Of a stretch of DNA of 40,683 bases, positions 1 through 8,916 are shown in pieces. Position 1 is the stretch's first letter, and each line of letters begins with the position of its first letter. The stretch covers positions 1-40,683 of the forward strand of contig CALAZP010000137.1 of the NCBI GenBank assembly GCA_937926355.1. Reading direction: 5' to 3'. The notes beneath the pieces are model-generated. The model ran no database searches and was not told where the DNA came from. It saw only the letters and a list, made by a program, of their open reading frames with translations. Both the position numbers and the translations under genes were made by a program. Source of the DNA: an uncultured Saprospirales bacterium. GTDB lineage: Bacteria > Bacteroidota > Bacteroidia > Chitinophagales > Saprospiraceae.

Positions 1-1103
1 CACCCATTTTCCCCACCTCTAGTTTTACTTTTCCCAATGCTCAAATTATGGAGGCCACTTTTGATGGACGGGAAAATGGAATTATTTATTCTAGATATTC
101 TAATCCTAATACAGATGGACTTATTGCCAAGATGTGCGAACTGGAAAATGCTGAAGACGGAATAGCAACAGCTTCAGGAATGGCAGCAGTTTTTGCTAGC
201 TGTGCACCATTATTAAAAAATGGAGATCATTTGGTGGCATCAAAAGCCTTATTTGGTTCAACATTTCAAATAATTACCGCTATACTTCCTCAATGGGGAA
301 TATCTTATACTTTCGTAGATCCGCAAGCTACTCGTCAAACTTGGGAGGAGGCCATACAGCCTAATACCAAAATGATTATGGTAGAGACTCCTTCTAATCC
401 AGGTTTAGCGATTATAGATCTAAAAATGTTAAGTCAAATCGCAAAGAAAAATAATATTATACTTAATGTAGATAATTGTTTCGCAACACCGTATTTGTAA
501 AAACTCTTGGATTTGGGCGCTGATATTGTAGTTCACTCAGCAACTAAATGGTTGGATGGACAAGGCAGAGTCTTAGGGGGACTGGTTTTATCAGATTCAA
601 AAACCATGGAAAAAATTAAATTTTTCTCGAAACATACAGGTCCAGCGATGTCTCCATTTAATGCTTGGATTCTAGAAAAAAGCATAGAAACACTTGCTGT
701 TAGAATGGAGAAACATTGTCAAAATGCCAGCCACCTTGCTGATTATTTGACTACACTCCCCGGAATTCTAAGGGTTCTATATCCTTTTCAAAGCAACCAT
801 CCACAACATGAATTGGCTAAAAATCAAATGAAATTAGGAGGGGGAATTATTGCATTTGAAATCGAAGGAGGAAAGAAAAAAGCTATGGAATTTATAAATC
901 AAACTCGGCTTTGCTCTATCAGCGCCAATCTAGGAGATACAAGAACCATAATTACCCATCCAGCTTCTACCACTCATTCTAAATTAACTGAAGAGGAACG
1001 TTTAGCAGTGGGGATTACGCCTAGTTTGATTAGGATTTCAGTAGGACTAGAACATATTGAAGACATAAAAAGTGACCTTTCAAGCGCAGCAAGTATAATA
1101 TAA
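1..1103 (+). pseudogene. metZ: O-succinylhomoserine sulfhydrylase-like gene, 5' end off-window, in-frame stop
   Basis: This is a PLP-dependent Cys/Met-metabolism enzyme (gamma family). Family members of this type make homocysteine from O-succinyl- or O-acetylhomoserine and sulfide. The frame is open from base 3, so the window starts inside the gene and roughly 30 N-terminal residues are missing. Visible motifs are SRYSNPNT, ATASGMAAVFAS, VETPSNPG and DNCFATPYL. A TAA at 498-500 then interrupts the frame, and translation resumes in the same frame with KLLDLGADIVVHSATKWLDG. The PLP lysine of SATKW (codon 546-548) lies after the stop, so the upstream product alone cannot be active. Homologues usually read FATPYLQ at this point, so a single CAA-to-TAA change explains the stop. 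The remaining 200 codons show no other damage, which suggests a very recent mutation or a sequencing error. The gene is likely metZ; other gamma-family members are possible. Confidence 0.8.
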
Positions 1104-1121
1104 TTAAATTTTTATATTATA
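1094..1121. terminator. Perfect AT-only inverted repeat at metZ 3' end
   Basis: TATAATATAA (1094-1103) and TTATATTATA (1112-1121) form a perfect 10-bp inverted repeat with an 8-nt loop. It starts inside the last metZ codons and includes the stop. It has no GC pairs, so it would be a weak terminator or an RNA-end stabiliser. Confidence 0.35.
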
Positions 1122-1125
1122 TTTG
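1118..1125 (+). promoter_or_regulatory. Candidate -7 box for the 210-residue gene
   Basis: TATATTTG matches the Bacteroidota -7 consensus TAnnTTTG and lies 31 bases before the ATG at 1157. No clear TTTG -33 element is visible at the expected distance. It overlaps the right arm of the inverted repeat at 1094-1121. Confidence 0.35.
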
Positions 1126-1156
1126 AATTAAATTATACAAATAACTGCACTGCCTT

Positions 1157-1789
1157 ATGGAAAAAACCTATCATTTTAAATTTAGTTCTGGATCCGTTCA
1201 GTTTGAAGTCCAATCCGATGATAAAGATTTTATCGATTCTAAAATCAGGGAATTTGTTCAACTAAGTACGGGTAAGTTCGATAATGCTGAGAGTCAAAAG
1301 TTAATACCCGCTTCGGAGCCCTCCCCTTTTAACAGTGAAGTTTTTATAGACTCTAAAACTAAAGAAGAGAAAAAATCTCCTAAGCCAAAGAAAATTATTA
1401 AAAAGAGGGGGCCAAAGATTGCTGAGATTGTTGAAGTGGAAGAAGAATTGGAGGCTATTAAGGTTGCTAATGCAATTAGAGAATCCCCATATTCTCCCAA
1501 AGTAAAAAAGAACATCCTCACTGGACGTAATCAACTCAACAGAATATTATTGTCTTTTTACTTTATCCTAGAAGTATATGGAGAAAGAGGAGTACCGTCC
1601 ACCTTTATTGCAGACATTACCCATCATCTAGGTAATGAAATCAATAAAACCAACATTTCAACTCAACTAAAAAAACATAAGGAAATGTTTTCTACCAGCG
1701 ATATTCCTGGAAAGGGTAAAACCGTAAAATACCAATTATCCAATGCTGGGTTGATGAGGGTTCAAGAATTAATGAGAGGGGATATTTAA
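1157..1789 (+). CDS. Hypothetical protein with basic linker and possible winged-helix C-terminus
   Basis: I do not recognise a named family. The 210-residue product has an acidic N-terminal part (about 1-70), then a lysine/proline-rich linker (about 70-90, containing KSPKPKKIIKKRGPK), then a helical C-terminal part (about 115-210). That last part has a pattern suggestive of a small winged-helix fold: LNRILLSFYFILEVYGERGVPSTFIADITHHLG followed in order by a second helix and a basic hairpin GKGKTVKYQLSNAGLMRVQEL. There is no signal peptide or membrane segment, so it is probably cytoplasmic. The basic linker and possible winged helix could fit nucleic-acid binding, but that is inference. It stands alone between metZ and the convergent OPT transporter gene. 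A hairpin covers its stop codon. Confidence 0.75.
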   Translation: MEKTYHFKFSSGSVQFEVQSDDKDFIDSKIREFVQLSTGKFDNAESQKLIPASEPSPFNSEVFIDSKTKEEKKSPKPKKIIKKRGPKIAEIVEVEEELEAIKVANAIRESPYSPKVKKNILTGRNQLNRILLSFYFILEVYGERGVPSTFIADITHHLGNEINKTNISTQLKKHKEMFSTSDIPGKGKTVKYQLSNAGLMRVQELMRGDI

Positions 1790-1803
1790 CCCCTTTCTCA
1801 TTA
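1770..1803. terminator. Hairpin spanning both stop codons of a convergent pair
   Basis: TAATGAGAGGGG (1770-1781) pairs with CCCC (1790-1793) and TCTCATTA (1796-1803), giving a 12-bp stem with a 2-nt bulge and an 8-nt loop. The stem contains the stop of the 210-residue gene (1787-1789 lies in the loop) and the stop of the opposing OPT gene (1801-1803). No U-tract follows on either strand. It could serve both convergent transcripts as an end structure. Confidence 0.45.
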
Positions 1804-3756
1804 GTTCCTATTGAAAGCGGACCGTGCAGCCCAATACAACCAAAACGTTACCAATCCTACAATTAAAAGTCCTGGGCCACTACCAATGGGATCTTCAAAA
1901 ATTGCCATAAAGTCAGAAGTCCCATATATCGCAACCGGTATTGCTAAAAATATTCCGATGAGGGCTTCTCCGGTAATTAAACCCGATGCAAATAATAATC
2001 CGTCTTTTTCACTCTGATGATTCTTTGCCTGATACTCAGTTTGAGGCAACTTATCCTTCTTATTTTGACTGTATATTTTGACCAACCAAGAAACTATTCC
2101 TCCCAACATGATGGCACTATCCAATTCAAAGGGTAGATATAAACCCACGGCAACTGCTAAAACTGGAACAGAAAAATCACTTCCTATTTTCTTAAGCCAT
2201 TGATCTAATACTATTATGGCTATCCCTATTCCCATTCCGATATATACCATAGTCCAAGGTAAATCGCCAGAAAAAACCCCTCTTGCAACGCTTTCCATTA
2301 AGGTTGCTTGGGGCGCAGCCAAAGCATCAGGTTGAGCTTCGGTAGCTGGACCAAAGCCATAGGCAGTATTGAGTAAGTCAAGCACTAATGGAAGTGCCAA
2401 GGCAGCAGACACTACGCCGATCATTTGCATAATTTGTTGCTTTTGAGGAGTTGCCCCTAAAAGGTGGCCAGCTTTCAAATCTTGCATATTATCCCCTGCA
2501 ATTGCTGCTGCACAACATACCACTGCTCCAATGAGGATAGCTGCTGCAGGTCCCTTTTCCGCCCCTGATCCCAACAATGCCAATAAAATGAGGGAAGAAG
2601 TTAGAATGGTAGCAATCGTGACTCCAGAAATTGGATTATTGGAACTCCCCACTAATCCCGCCATATATCCAGCCACCGCAGAAAACAAAAATCCAGCAAT
2701 AATCATAAGCAAAGCCATAAGGATAGATATGTCAGCAGCTAATATTTCTCGGTAATAAATTATAAATACCGGAACCACCATTACCCCTATCCCCATAATT
2801 ACAAGAGACATTGGGGTATCCTTTTCTGTTCGATTTGCCTCTTCATTAGATTTTTTCTTCAAAGCTTGGATGCCGCCTTGTACTGCATAAACTATAGAAC
2901 CCCTCATACTTATTAATGCCCAGATACCACCGACTACCATAGCACCAACTCCTAAATACCTAATCTGAGAACTCCAAATCTCCCCTCCGATAGCATTGAC
3001 GTTTTCAACGGTTACATCATTTACATAAATATAAATAGGTATACCTATCCACCAACTGATGACACCTCCGGCAAATACCAAAATGGCAATTCTAATCCCT
3101 ACAATATAACCTACTGCAATTAGTGCAGGGGATAAATTCATCCCTATATATCCATAAATTTTTTGAGAACTTATAGCAGCTGCCTCAGCAACACTATTCC
3201 AAATTTTCAATCCAGCTTCCCCAAATTTAACGAGCGCCCCAGTTAGACCTCCAATAATCAAATACTTGATAGACCCTCCTCCCTTTTCTCCCGTTTTTAA
3301 AACTTCAGCAGTCGCAACCCCTTCGGGAAATTTTAATTTTTGTTGCACAATTAAAGCACTTCGCAATGGAATAGTAAAAAGAACACCCAGGACTCCTCCG
3401 CATAACGCAATCAATACGGTCTCCAAATAATTAAAACTCGTCCAATACCCCATTAGTACCAAAGCAGGGAAGGTAAAAATAACACCAGCGGCCAAGGACT
3501 CTCCAGCTGATGCAGCGGTTTGTACTATATTATTCTCAAGTATATTATAATTTCTAAACAAACGAAGTATCGCCATGGAAAGTACAGCAGCTGGAATACT
3601 AGCGGAAACAGTGAGTCCAGCAAATAAACCGAGATATGCATTAGCAGAAGCTAGTACTACAGAAAGTAAGGCTCCCAATACAATAGCCTTTAAGGTAGTT
3701 TCTGGTAAAGTTGTACCAGACCCTACATAAGGTAACTCACTATTTTTATTTTCCAT
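1801..3756 (-). CDS. OPT-family oligopeptide transporter
   Basis: This is an integral inner-membrane transporter of the oligopeptide transporter (OPT) family. Family members move oligopeptides or metal-siderophore complexes by proton coupling. The 651-residue length is normal for bacterial OPT proteins. Almost the whole chain is hydrophobic helices, with the conserved N-terminal block ANAYLGLFAGLTVSASIPAAV (about 39-59), the Q-T-A-ASAGESLAAG segment (about 80-91), FPEGVATAEVLKTGE (about 143-157), and the later NPISGVTIAT (about 377) and GDNMQDLKAGHLLGATP (about 424-440). A short charged N-terminus faces the cytoplasm. It is transcribed alone, divergently from the M28 peptidase at 3851, so peptides released by that enzyme could be a substrate. 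That functional link is only inferred from position. Confidence 0.92.
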   Translation of the reverse strand: MENKNSELPYVGSGTTLPETTLKAIVLGALLSVVLASANAYLGLFAGLTVSASIPAAVLSMAILRLFRNYNILENNIVQTAASAGESLAAGVIFTFPALVLMGYWTSFNYLETVLIALCGGVLGVLFTIPLRSALIVQQKLKFPEGVATAEVLKTGEKGGGSIKYLIIGGLTGALVKFGEAGLKIWNSVAEAAAISSQKIYGYIGMNLSPALIAVGYIVGIRIAILVFAGGVISWWIGIPIYIYVNDVTVENVNAIGGEIWSSQIRYLGVGAMVVGGIWALISMRGSIVYAVQGGIQALKKKSNEEANRTEKDTPMSLVIMGIGVMVVPVFIIYYREILAADISILMALLMIIAGFLFSAVAGYMAGLVGSSNNPISGVTIATILTSSLILLALLGSGAEKGPAAAILIGAVVCCAAAIAGDNMQDLKAGHLLGATPQKQQIMQMIGVVSAALALPLVLDLLNTAYGFGPATEAQPDALAAPQATLMESVARGVFSGDLPWTMVYIGMGIGIAIIVLDQWLKKIGSDFSVPVLAVAVGLYLPFELDSAIMLGGIVSWLVKIYSQNKKDKLPQTEYQAKNHQSEKDGLLFASGLITGEALIGIFLAIPVAIYGTSDFMAIFEDPIGSGPGLLIVGLVTFWLYWAARSAFNRN

Positions 3757-3850
3757 AGTTCATTTCATTTTTAGATTAATTCTTTTGAGTTGCCTTAAAT
3801 TAATTAAATTACTGACAGAAAAAAATTTTTAAATGTAACCTTAATTCAAA

Positions 3851-5407
3851 ATGAAAAAATTAGCCTTTTTGACCGTCCTTCTGTTATGGGGAGGAGCTTC
3901 CACTTTTGCACAGGAAAATGTGGATCAATCAGCGTTAGAAACAATCAAAAAACATGGCTTAGAACATAGTCAGGTAATGGAAATAGCTGGGTGGATGACG
4001 GATGTATATGGTCCCCGATTAACAGGATCACCTATGTTGGATAAAGCTACTGATTGGGCAGTAAAAACTTTAACAGATTGGGGTATGGAAAATGTTTCTC
4101 TTCACCAATGGGGTCCATTTGGAAGAGGATGGACATTGAATCGATTTGAAATGCATGCAACTTCCCCCAATTACTTTCCAATTATTGGATATCCAAAAGC
4201 ATGGTCTAGTGGAGTTGATAATGCAAAAGGAGAAGTCATTTTTCTTCAAGCCTCAGATGAAGAGGATTTAAAAAAATATGAAGGCCAGTTAACCGGAAAG
4301 TTTGTTTTAATCGACACTATAAGAAATACTGAAGAATGGTTTGAAGCTCCAGCGAAAAGGCATGATAATGCAAGCCTTTTAAATCTGGCTAATGCACCAG
4401 CTCCTACGCCAAGACCTGGAAGTGGACGCTTTAATCAAGGAAGATTTTCATTTAATAGGATACTTTGGGATTTCATCGAATCCGAAAAACCCTTAGCTGT
4501 TTTAGATAGAAGCTATAAAGGAGACCTAGGCACGGTATTCGTTTCAGGAGCTCGTTCAGGTAGCACTAACGTAAGAGACAACGGGGCTTATGTAGTTCCT
4601 CAGGTAACCTTGGCTGTGGAACACTACAATCGTATATTTAGAATGCTCAATAAAGGACTTCCAGTAGAGTTGACCTTGGATTTACAAGTTTCCTATTCCA
4701 ATGAAGATGGCATGGAGCATAATATTATTGCTGAAATCCCAGGTACCGATTTAAAAGAAGAAGTAGTCATGTTTGGAGCTCATTTTGATTCTTGGCATAC
4801 AGGAACAGGAGCTACAGATAATGGAGCAGGATCCAGTGTGATGATGGAAGCTGCTAGAATTCTTTTGAAAACCATCGAGGAAACTGGCGTAAAGCCCAGA
4901 AGAACCCTAAGATTAGCCCTGTGGACGGGTGAAGAACAAGGATTGTTTGGTTCAAGGGCTTATGTAGCTGATAATTATGCTAATGTAGAAGGAAGAACAG
5001 TACAATCTTTAAAACCCGAACAAGAAAATATTTCAGCCTATTACAATTTGGATAATGGCACAGGTAAAATTAGAGGGGTATACCTTCAGGGAAATACACA
5101 GGTTGGTACCATCTTTAGACCTTGGTTAGATGATTTTAAAGATATGGGAGCAACTACCCTATCATTGAGTAATACAGGAGGAACGGATCATCTTGCATTT
5201 GATGCTGCTGGAATTCCAGGATTCCAATTCATTCAAGATCCAATGGCTTATTCCACTAGAACTCACCATAGTAATATGGATAATTTAGATCATTTAGTAG
5301 GGGAAGATTTAATGCAAGCAGCTACCATCATCGCTTCATTTGTTTGGCATACAGCCCAACGAGATGAAAAATTACCAAGAAAACCTATAGACGTAAAGGT
5401 TGAATAA
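3851..5407 (+). CDS. Exported M28 family metallopeptidase
   Basis: A zinc aminopeptidase-type enzyme of family M28, probably secreted or periplasmic. The N-terminus is a clear signal peptide (MKKLAFLTVLLLWGGASTFA then Q). A protease-associated-like region occupies about 100-250, with GEVIFLQASDEEDL and KFVLIDT. The catalytic domain has the expected metal and catalytic residues: His311 in GAHFDSW, Asp323 in TDNGAG, Glu361-Glu362 in GEEQG, Asp401 in NLDNG and a His472-His473 pair in THHSNMDNLD. Length (518) is typical. The enzyme should release N-terminal amino acids from peptides. It faces another M28 gene across a shared terminator and diverges from an OPT transporter, so the block may serve peptide scavenging. 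Confidence 0.93.
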   Translation: MKKLAFLTVLLLWGGASTFAQENVDQSALETIKKHGLEHSQVMEIAGWMTDVYGPRLTGSPMLDKATDWAVKTLTDWGMENVSLHQWGPFGRGWTLNRFEMHATSPNYFPIIGYPKAWSSGVDNAKGEVIFLQASDEEDLKKYEGQLTGKFVLIDTIRNTEEWFEAPAKRHDNASLLNLANAPAPTPRPGSGRFNQGRFSFNRILWDFIESEKPLAVLDRSYKGDLGTVFVSGARSGSTNVRDNGAYVVPQVTLAVEHYNRIFRMLNKGLPVELTLDLQVSYSNEDGMEHNIIAEIPGTDLKEEVVMFGAHFDSWHTGTGATDNGAGSSVMMEAARILLKTIEETGVKPRRTLRLALWTGEEQGLFGSRAYVADNYANVEGRTVQSLKPEQENISAYYNLDNGTGKIRGVYLQGNTQVGTIFRPWLDDFKDMGATTLSLSNTGGTDHLAFDAAGIPGFQFIQDPMAYSTRTHHSNMDNLDHLVGEDLMQAATIIASFVWHTAQRDEKLPRKPIDVKVE

Positions 5408-5410
5408 TAA

Positions 5411-5452
5411 AAAAAAGGCCTTCTGATTAAAAGATTCCAGAAGGCCTTTTTT
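5411..5452. terminator. Bidirectional intrinsic terminator
   Basis: AAAAAAGGCCTTCTG (5411-5425) is perfectly complementary to CAGAAGGCCTTTTTT (5438-5452), with a 12-nt loop and A/T tracts at both ends. It lies between the convergent stops at 5405-5407 and 5456-5458 and should terminate both M28 genes. Confidence 0.93.
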
Positions 5453-5455
5453 TTT

Positions 5456-6943
5456 CTAATTTCCATATAGTGCTTTCCCAGCATTTTCATATTTATCTCC
5501 CGGCAACCAAAAAGGTCTAGTGCTCATATTTGCTATATTCCTTGCTGCCTTTTCAAAAGCTTTACAATAAAGATATAGATAGTCAAAATCAACACTATCA
5601 GCTTCATCTGTAACTTGATGATAATATTTTCTGATTTCTTCGTCAAAAGCTTCAAAACCTGGGCTTAAGGTAATTGCCGGAACACCGAGCCTGGCAAATG
5701 AAACATTATCAGATCGGTCAAATAATCCTTGTTCCTCAGAAGGATTGGGGATAATAGTTAACCCTGCACTAGCTGCGCCCTCTTTTAAAGCTTCATCCGT
5801 TCCCGTCCTTCCAAATCCAATCATTGAAATGGTAGTAATATCGTTATATCCAGCACCATCTGTATTGAGGTTAAATATCGTTTGATCCAATGGGACTAGG
5901 GGATTATCCGCATAATATTGACTGCCAAGTAATCCAATTTCCTCCCCAGTGACTGCTAACATAATTACCGATCTTTTAGGAGGGCTAATGGCAAAAGAAT
6001 GAGCAGCAGCCATCAAAGCTATAGTTCCCATTCCGTTATCTCTTGCTCCATTAAAAATACTATCTTCCTCTGTAAAAGCTCCACCACCATTTTTACCCAT
6101 ACCAACATGATCGTAATGTGCAGTTAATAACATATACTCCTCTTCCAATTCGGGATCTGAACCTTCTATTATCCCTATTACATTGAAAGTTTCCAACTTT
6201 TCCGCATACATACCAGAAGATTGAATAGTAGCCCTGGAATCAAAGCTTTCCAGCAATATAGGTTCCTTTTCCTTTAGCCAACCATAAATTAGATGCTGCT
6301 CTGCATCAGTTGTTTCCTCTCCATCGGAAAAAGAAATGCTTGGCCTTCCAAAATACCTCTTGAAAAAAGGCCAGGGAAATTGCATCCTATAAAGCTCAAT
6401 TAAACCAACTGCGCCCCTTTCAGCAGCTAACTTCTTCTTCCATCCCATAGCTCTAAATATTTGATTGGGATCTTGAACATCAGGTGGGCCCGGCAAGACT
6501 AAAACAATTTTACCAGATACGTCCAATCCTTCATAATCATTGTGAGTACCTTCTTCATTAATCCAACCATGACCTGCAAATATAATAGGAGCTTCAAATT
6601 CTCCTTCCTTTCCACTTAGAATGATGAAATCTTCCCCAAAATCATAGGAAGTTTCACCAATAGTTAATGAAGCTTCTACAGGCGGAATTTTTTCTTCTAA
6701 AGGCACCATCTGCTTATATTCAGGAGCATCTATTGGAGCTATCAGTCCCAAACCCTCAAAAAAATTAGCAATAAATTCTCCGGCTATTTGATTCCCGGCA
6801 GAACCTGTTCTTCTACCTTGAAGGGCATCAGAGGCCAAAAAACGAAGATTAGCCTCCAATTGAACCTTGGAAGGAATGGCAGAATGCTGAGCATTCAACA
6901 AAAAAGTACCACCTATCAAACAAATAATAAAAAGGTTTCTCAT
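5456..6943 (-). CDS. Exported M28 family metallopeptidase with PA-like domain
   Basis: A second family M28 peptidase of 495 residues, with a signal peptide (MRNLFIICLIGGTFLLNA then Q). It begins with the typical RFLASDALQGRRTGSAGN block, followed by a protease-associated-like insert (about 90-230, with FAGHGWINEEGTHNDYEGLDVSGKIVLVL-type pattern) and then the metal site: TAHYDHVGMG, ARDNGMGT, TGEEIGLLGS, NTDGAGY and YYHQVTDEAD. It is only distantly similar to the M28 protein at 3851-5407, so it is not a recent duplicate. The gene follows the pyrophosphohydrolase gene at 6953 by 9 bases and is probably co-transcribed with it. Exported aminopeptidase activity is expected; the substrate is unknown. 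Confidence 0.93.
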   Translation of the reverse strand: MRNLFIICLIGGTFLLNAQHSAIPSKVQLEANLRFLASDALQGRRTGSAGNQIAGEFIANFFEGLGLIAPIDAPEYKQMVPLEEKIPPVEASLTIGETSYDFGEDFIILSGKEGEFEAPIIFAGHGWINEEGTHNDYEGLDVSGKIVLVLPGPPDVQDPNQIFRAMGWKKKLAAERGAVGLIELYRMQFPWPFFKRYFGRPSISFSDGEETTDAEQHLIYGWLKEKEPILLESFDSRATIQSSGMYAEKLETFNVIGIIEGSDPELEEEYMLLTAHYDHVGMGKNGGGAFTEEDSIFNGARDNGMGTIALMAAAHSFAISPPKRSVIMLAVTGEEIGLLGSQYYADNPLVPLDQTIFNLNTDGAGYNDITTISMIGFGRTGTDEALKEGAASAGLTIIPNPSEEQGLFDRSDNVSFARLGVPAITLSPGFEAFDEEIRKYYHQVTDEADSVDFDYLYLYCKAFEKAARNIANMSTRPFWLPGDKYENAGKALYGN

Positions 6944-6952
6944 AGATTATAA

Positions 6953-7426
6953 TTATGAATTATTGATTATTTTTTCAAGATTGGGAGGGGTATATCTAAT
7001 AGATTTTAGAGTTTTACGATCCCCTTCCCGATAAACCATCCATTTGCCATCAACTTTTTGATAAAAGGCCTTAGTCTGACGTTCTTTTGAATAATATTCA
7101 ACGGTAGCTATAGCATCTTCTTCCGAATCACAAGCCTTACTCATGTTACTCCTTTGGACTTCGTCAAATAAACTTTTGAATAGTTCCCCCAAGCCAAACT
7201 CCAAAACTGCTCCTGACAGAACATACTGAAGGTCACATAAGGCATCAGCTATTCCTACTATATCATGCTCTTCAATAGCCTCTTTTAACTCCTCTAATTC
7301 CTCTTTTAATAGGGAAATTCGCAATCCACAACGCTTTGAATCTGGAATAGTTGGCTTTGTCAAAACCGGATGTTGAAAAAGTTGATGAAAAGCAGCCACT
7401 TGGTTCAAAGCATCGATTTTTTCCAT
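6953..7426 (-). CDS. All-alpha nucleoside triphosphate pyrophosphohydrolase family protein
   Basis: A 157-residue helical protein of the all-alpha NTP pyrophosphohydrolase superfamily (PRA-PH/MazG-like). The Mg-binding pattern is visible as LLKEELEELKEAIEEHD (about 40-56) followed by ADALCDLQYVLSG (about 61-73), the usual EExxE and ExxD-like pair. Relatives hydrolyse (d)NTPs or related nucleotides to the monophosphate and pyrophosphate. The C-terminal tail (GKWMVYREGDRKTLKSIRY) is basic and is typical of the Bacteroidota version as I recall it. It is the first gene of a two-gene unit with the M28 peptidase, a pairing with no obvious functional logic. Confidence 0.82.
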   Translation of the reverse strand: MEKIDALNQVAAFHQLFQHPVLTKPTIPDSKRCGLRISLLKEELEELKEAIEEHDIVGIADALCDLQYVLSGAVLEFGLGELFKSLFDEVQRSNMSKACDSEEDAIATVEYYSKERQTKAFYQKVDGKWMVYREGDRKTLKSIRYTPPNLEKIINNS

Positions 7427-7461
7427 TTTTTACCTAAATATAAAAATTAAATTATTTCTTA

Positions 7462-7469
7462 TACTTTTG
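7462..7469 (+). promoter_or_regulatory. Candidate -7 box for the arginine decarboxylase gene
   Basis: TACTTTTG fits TAnnTTTG and would place the transcription start about 43 bases before the TTG start at 7519. No good -33 TTTG is seen upstream. Confidence 0.45.
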
Positions 7470-7518
7470 CAAATCCGATTCCGGTCGGCTATGGTTTAAT
7501 CCTTAAATAAACTGTGCG

Positions 7519-8916
7519 TTGACTAACACTTATTTCGACCTAATCGATCAAACTTTTTATTTTCCTCAGGAAGGTTTTGATATTGAAAATAAAAGTTTGG
7601 TATTCAATGGGGTTCCCCTTAAATATCTAATAGAAAAATACGGAACACCCCTGAAATTAACTTATCTTCCTAAGATAGGCAGCCAAATCAAAAAGGCGAG
7701 AAACCTCTTTACAAGAGCCATGAATTCCCAAGGTTATAGAGGCCAATATTATTATTGTTATTGTACCAAAAGCTCTCATTTCAGCTATGTTATTAACGAG
7801 GTACTCAAACACGATGTACATTTGGAAACCTCCTCCGCCTTTGATATAGATTTAGTGAGAAAACTATACCGTTTTAAAAGAATCACTAAAAAAACTATAA
7901 TCGTATGTAACGGGCTAAAAAACGAGACATATTTAACAAAAATTACCGCCCTAATTAATGATGGATTTGAAAATGTGATTCCTGTATTGGATAATATGTT
8001 TGAAATCGACTACTATGATAAACATATAAAGGGGACTTGTAATATAGGCATTAGAGTAGCAACAGAAGAAGAACCAAATTTTGAGTTCTATACATCAAGA
8101 CTTGGAATTAGAAACTCGAAAGTAACTGAATTTTACAAAGAAAAAATTGCTAATAACCCCAAGTTTAAACTAAAAATGCTCCATTTCTTTGTCGATACGG
8201 GGATTAAAGATTCTTTATACTATTGGGGAGAGCTAAAAAAAGCAATTAAAAAATATTGCGAAATCAAAAAAATATCAAAAGACCTTCAAGCCATAAATAT
8301 TGGTGGAGGAATGCCGATTAGAAATTCCCTAGGATTTGAATTCGATTACAAATATATGGTTAAGGAAATTGTAGCTAATATATTATCTGCATGCGAAGAA
8401 GATGAAGTTCCCGAACCAGATATTTTTACTGAATTTGGAAAATACACAGTTGGAGAAAGTGGGGCTACCATATTTTCTGTTTTAGCACAAAAGCAACAAA
8501 ACGATGCGGAGACATGGTATATGATTGATAATTCTCTTATGACTACATTACCAGATACTTGGGGCATTGGAGAGCGATTTATCTTATTGCCAATTAATAA
8601 ATGGCATAACGAATACCGCAGGGTCAATATTGGGGGACTGAGCTGCGATAACTCCGATTATTATAACTCAGAAGTTCACGAAAGTCAAGTTTACCTACCG
8701 TCTTATGATTCTCAGGATGAAGAACCATTGTATTTGGGGTTTTTCCATACGGGAGCTTACCAAGATTCTATTGCAGGTTATGGGGGAATCAAGCATTGCC
8801 TAATTCCTTCTCCAAAACACATTCTCATCTACAAAGACTCAAAGGGAAACCTTGTAGATAAACTGTATCAAGAGGAGCAATCCTCAGAGGATATGTTAAG
8901 GATTTTAGGTTATTAA
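7519..8916 (+). CDS. speA: Fold-III PLP-dependent decarboxylase, probable arginine decarboxylase
   Basis: This is a PLP enzyme of the alanine-racemase-like (fold type III) decarboxylase group, 465 residues. It resembles the compact arginine decarboxylase commonly annotated in Bacteroidota, which makes agmatine for polyamine synthesis and is much shorter than the E. coli SpeA of about 650 residues. The PLP lysine is probably Lys84 in CYCTKSS. Other family blocks are ETSSAFDIDLVRKLY, INIGGGMPIRNS (phosphate-binding glycine loop) and FTEFGKYTVGESG. The start is TTG at 7519: an in-frame TAA lies at 7504-7506, no ATG is available near the conserved N-terminus YFDLIDQTFYFPQEGFD, and the TTG follows a good promoter box. 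No agmatinase gene is adjacent here. Substrate specificity is inferred, and other diamino-acid decarboxylases are possible. Confidence 0.8.
   Translation: MTNTYFDLIDQTFYFPQEGFDIENKSLVFNGVPLKYLIEKYGTPLKLTYLPKIGSQIKKARNLFTRAMNSQGYRGQYYYCYCTKSSHFSYVINEVLKHDVHLETSSAFDIDLVRKLYRFKRITKKTIIVCNGLKNETYLTKITALINDGFENVIPVLDNMFEIDYYDKHIKGTCNIGIRVATEEEPNFEFYTSRLGIRNSKVTEFYKEKIANNPKFKLKMLHFFVDTGIKDSLYYWGELKKAIKKYCEIKKISKDLQAINIGGGMPIRNSLGFEFDYKYMVKEIVANILSACEEDEVPEPDIFTEFGKYTVGESGATIFSVLAQKQQNDAETWYMIDNSLMTTLPDTWGIGERFILLPINKWHNEYRRVNIGGLSCDNSDYYNSEVHESQVYLPSYDSQDEEPLYLGFFHTGAYQDSIAGYGGIKHCLIPSPKHILIYKDSKGNLVDKLYQEEQSSEDMLRILGY

Noticed and set aside
48..1103. Two separate genes, 48-500 and 507-1103
   Set aside because: Both lie in one frame, are separated only by the TAA at 498-500, and together match a single PLP enzyme. 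The TTG at 507 is just a codon in the interrupted gene.
7478..7491. CCGA...TCGG mini-hairpin in the arginine decarboxylase leader as a riboswitch
   Set aside because: Only four base pairs, no conserved larger structure visible; too weak to call.
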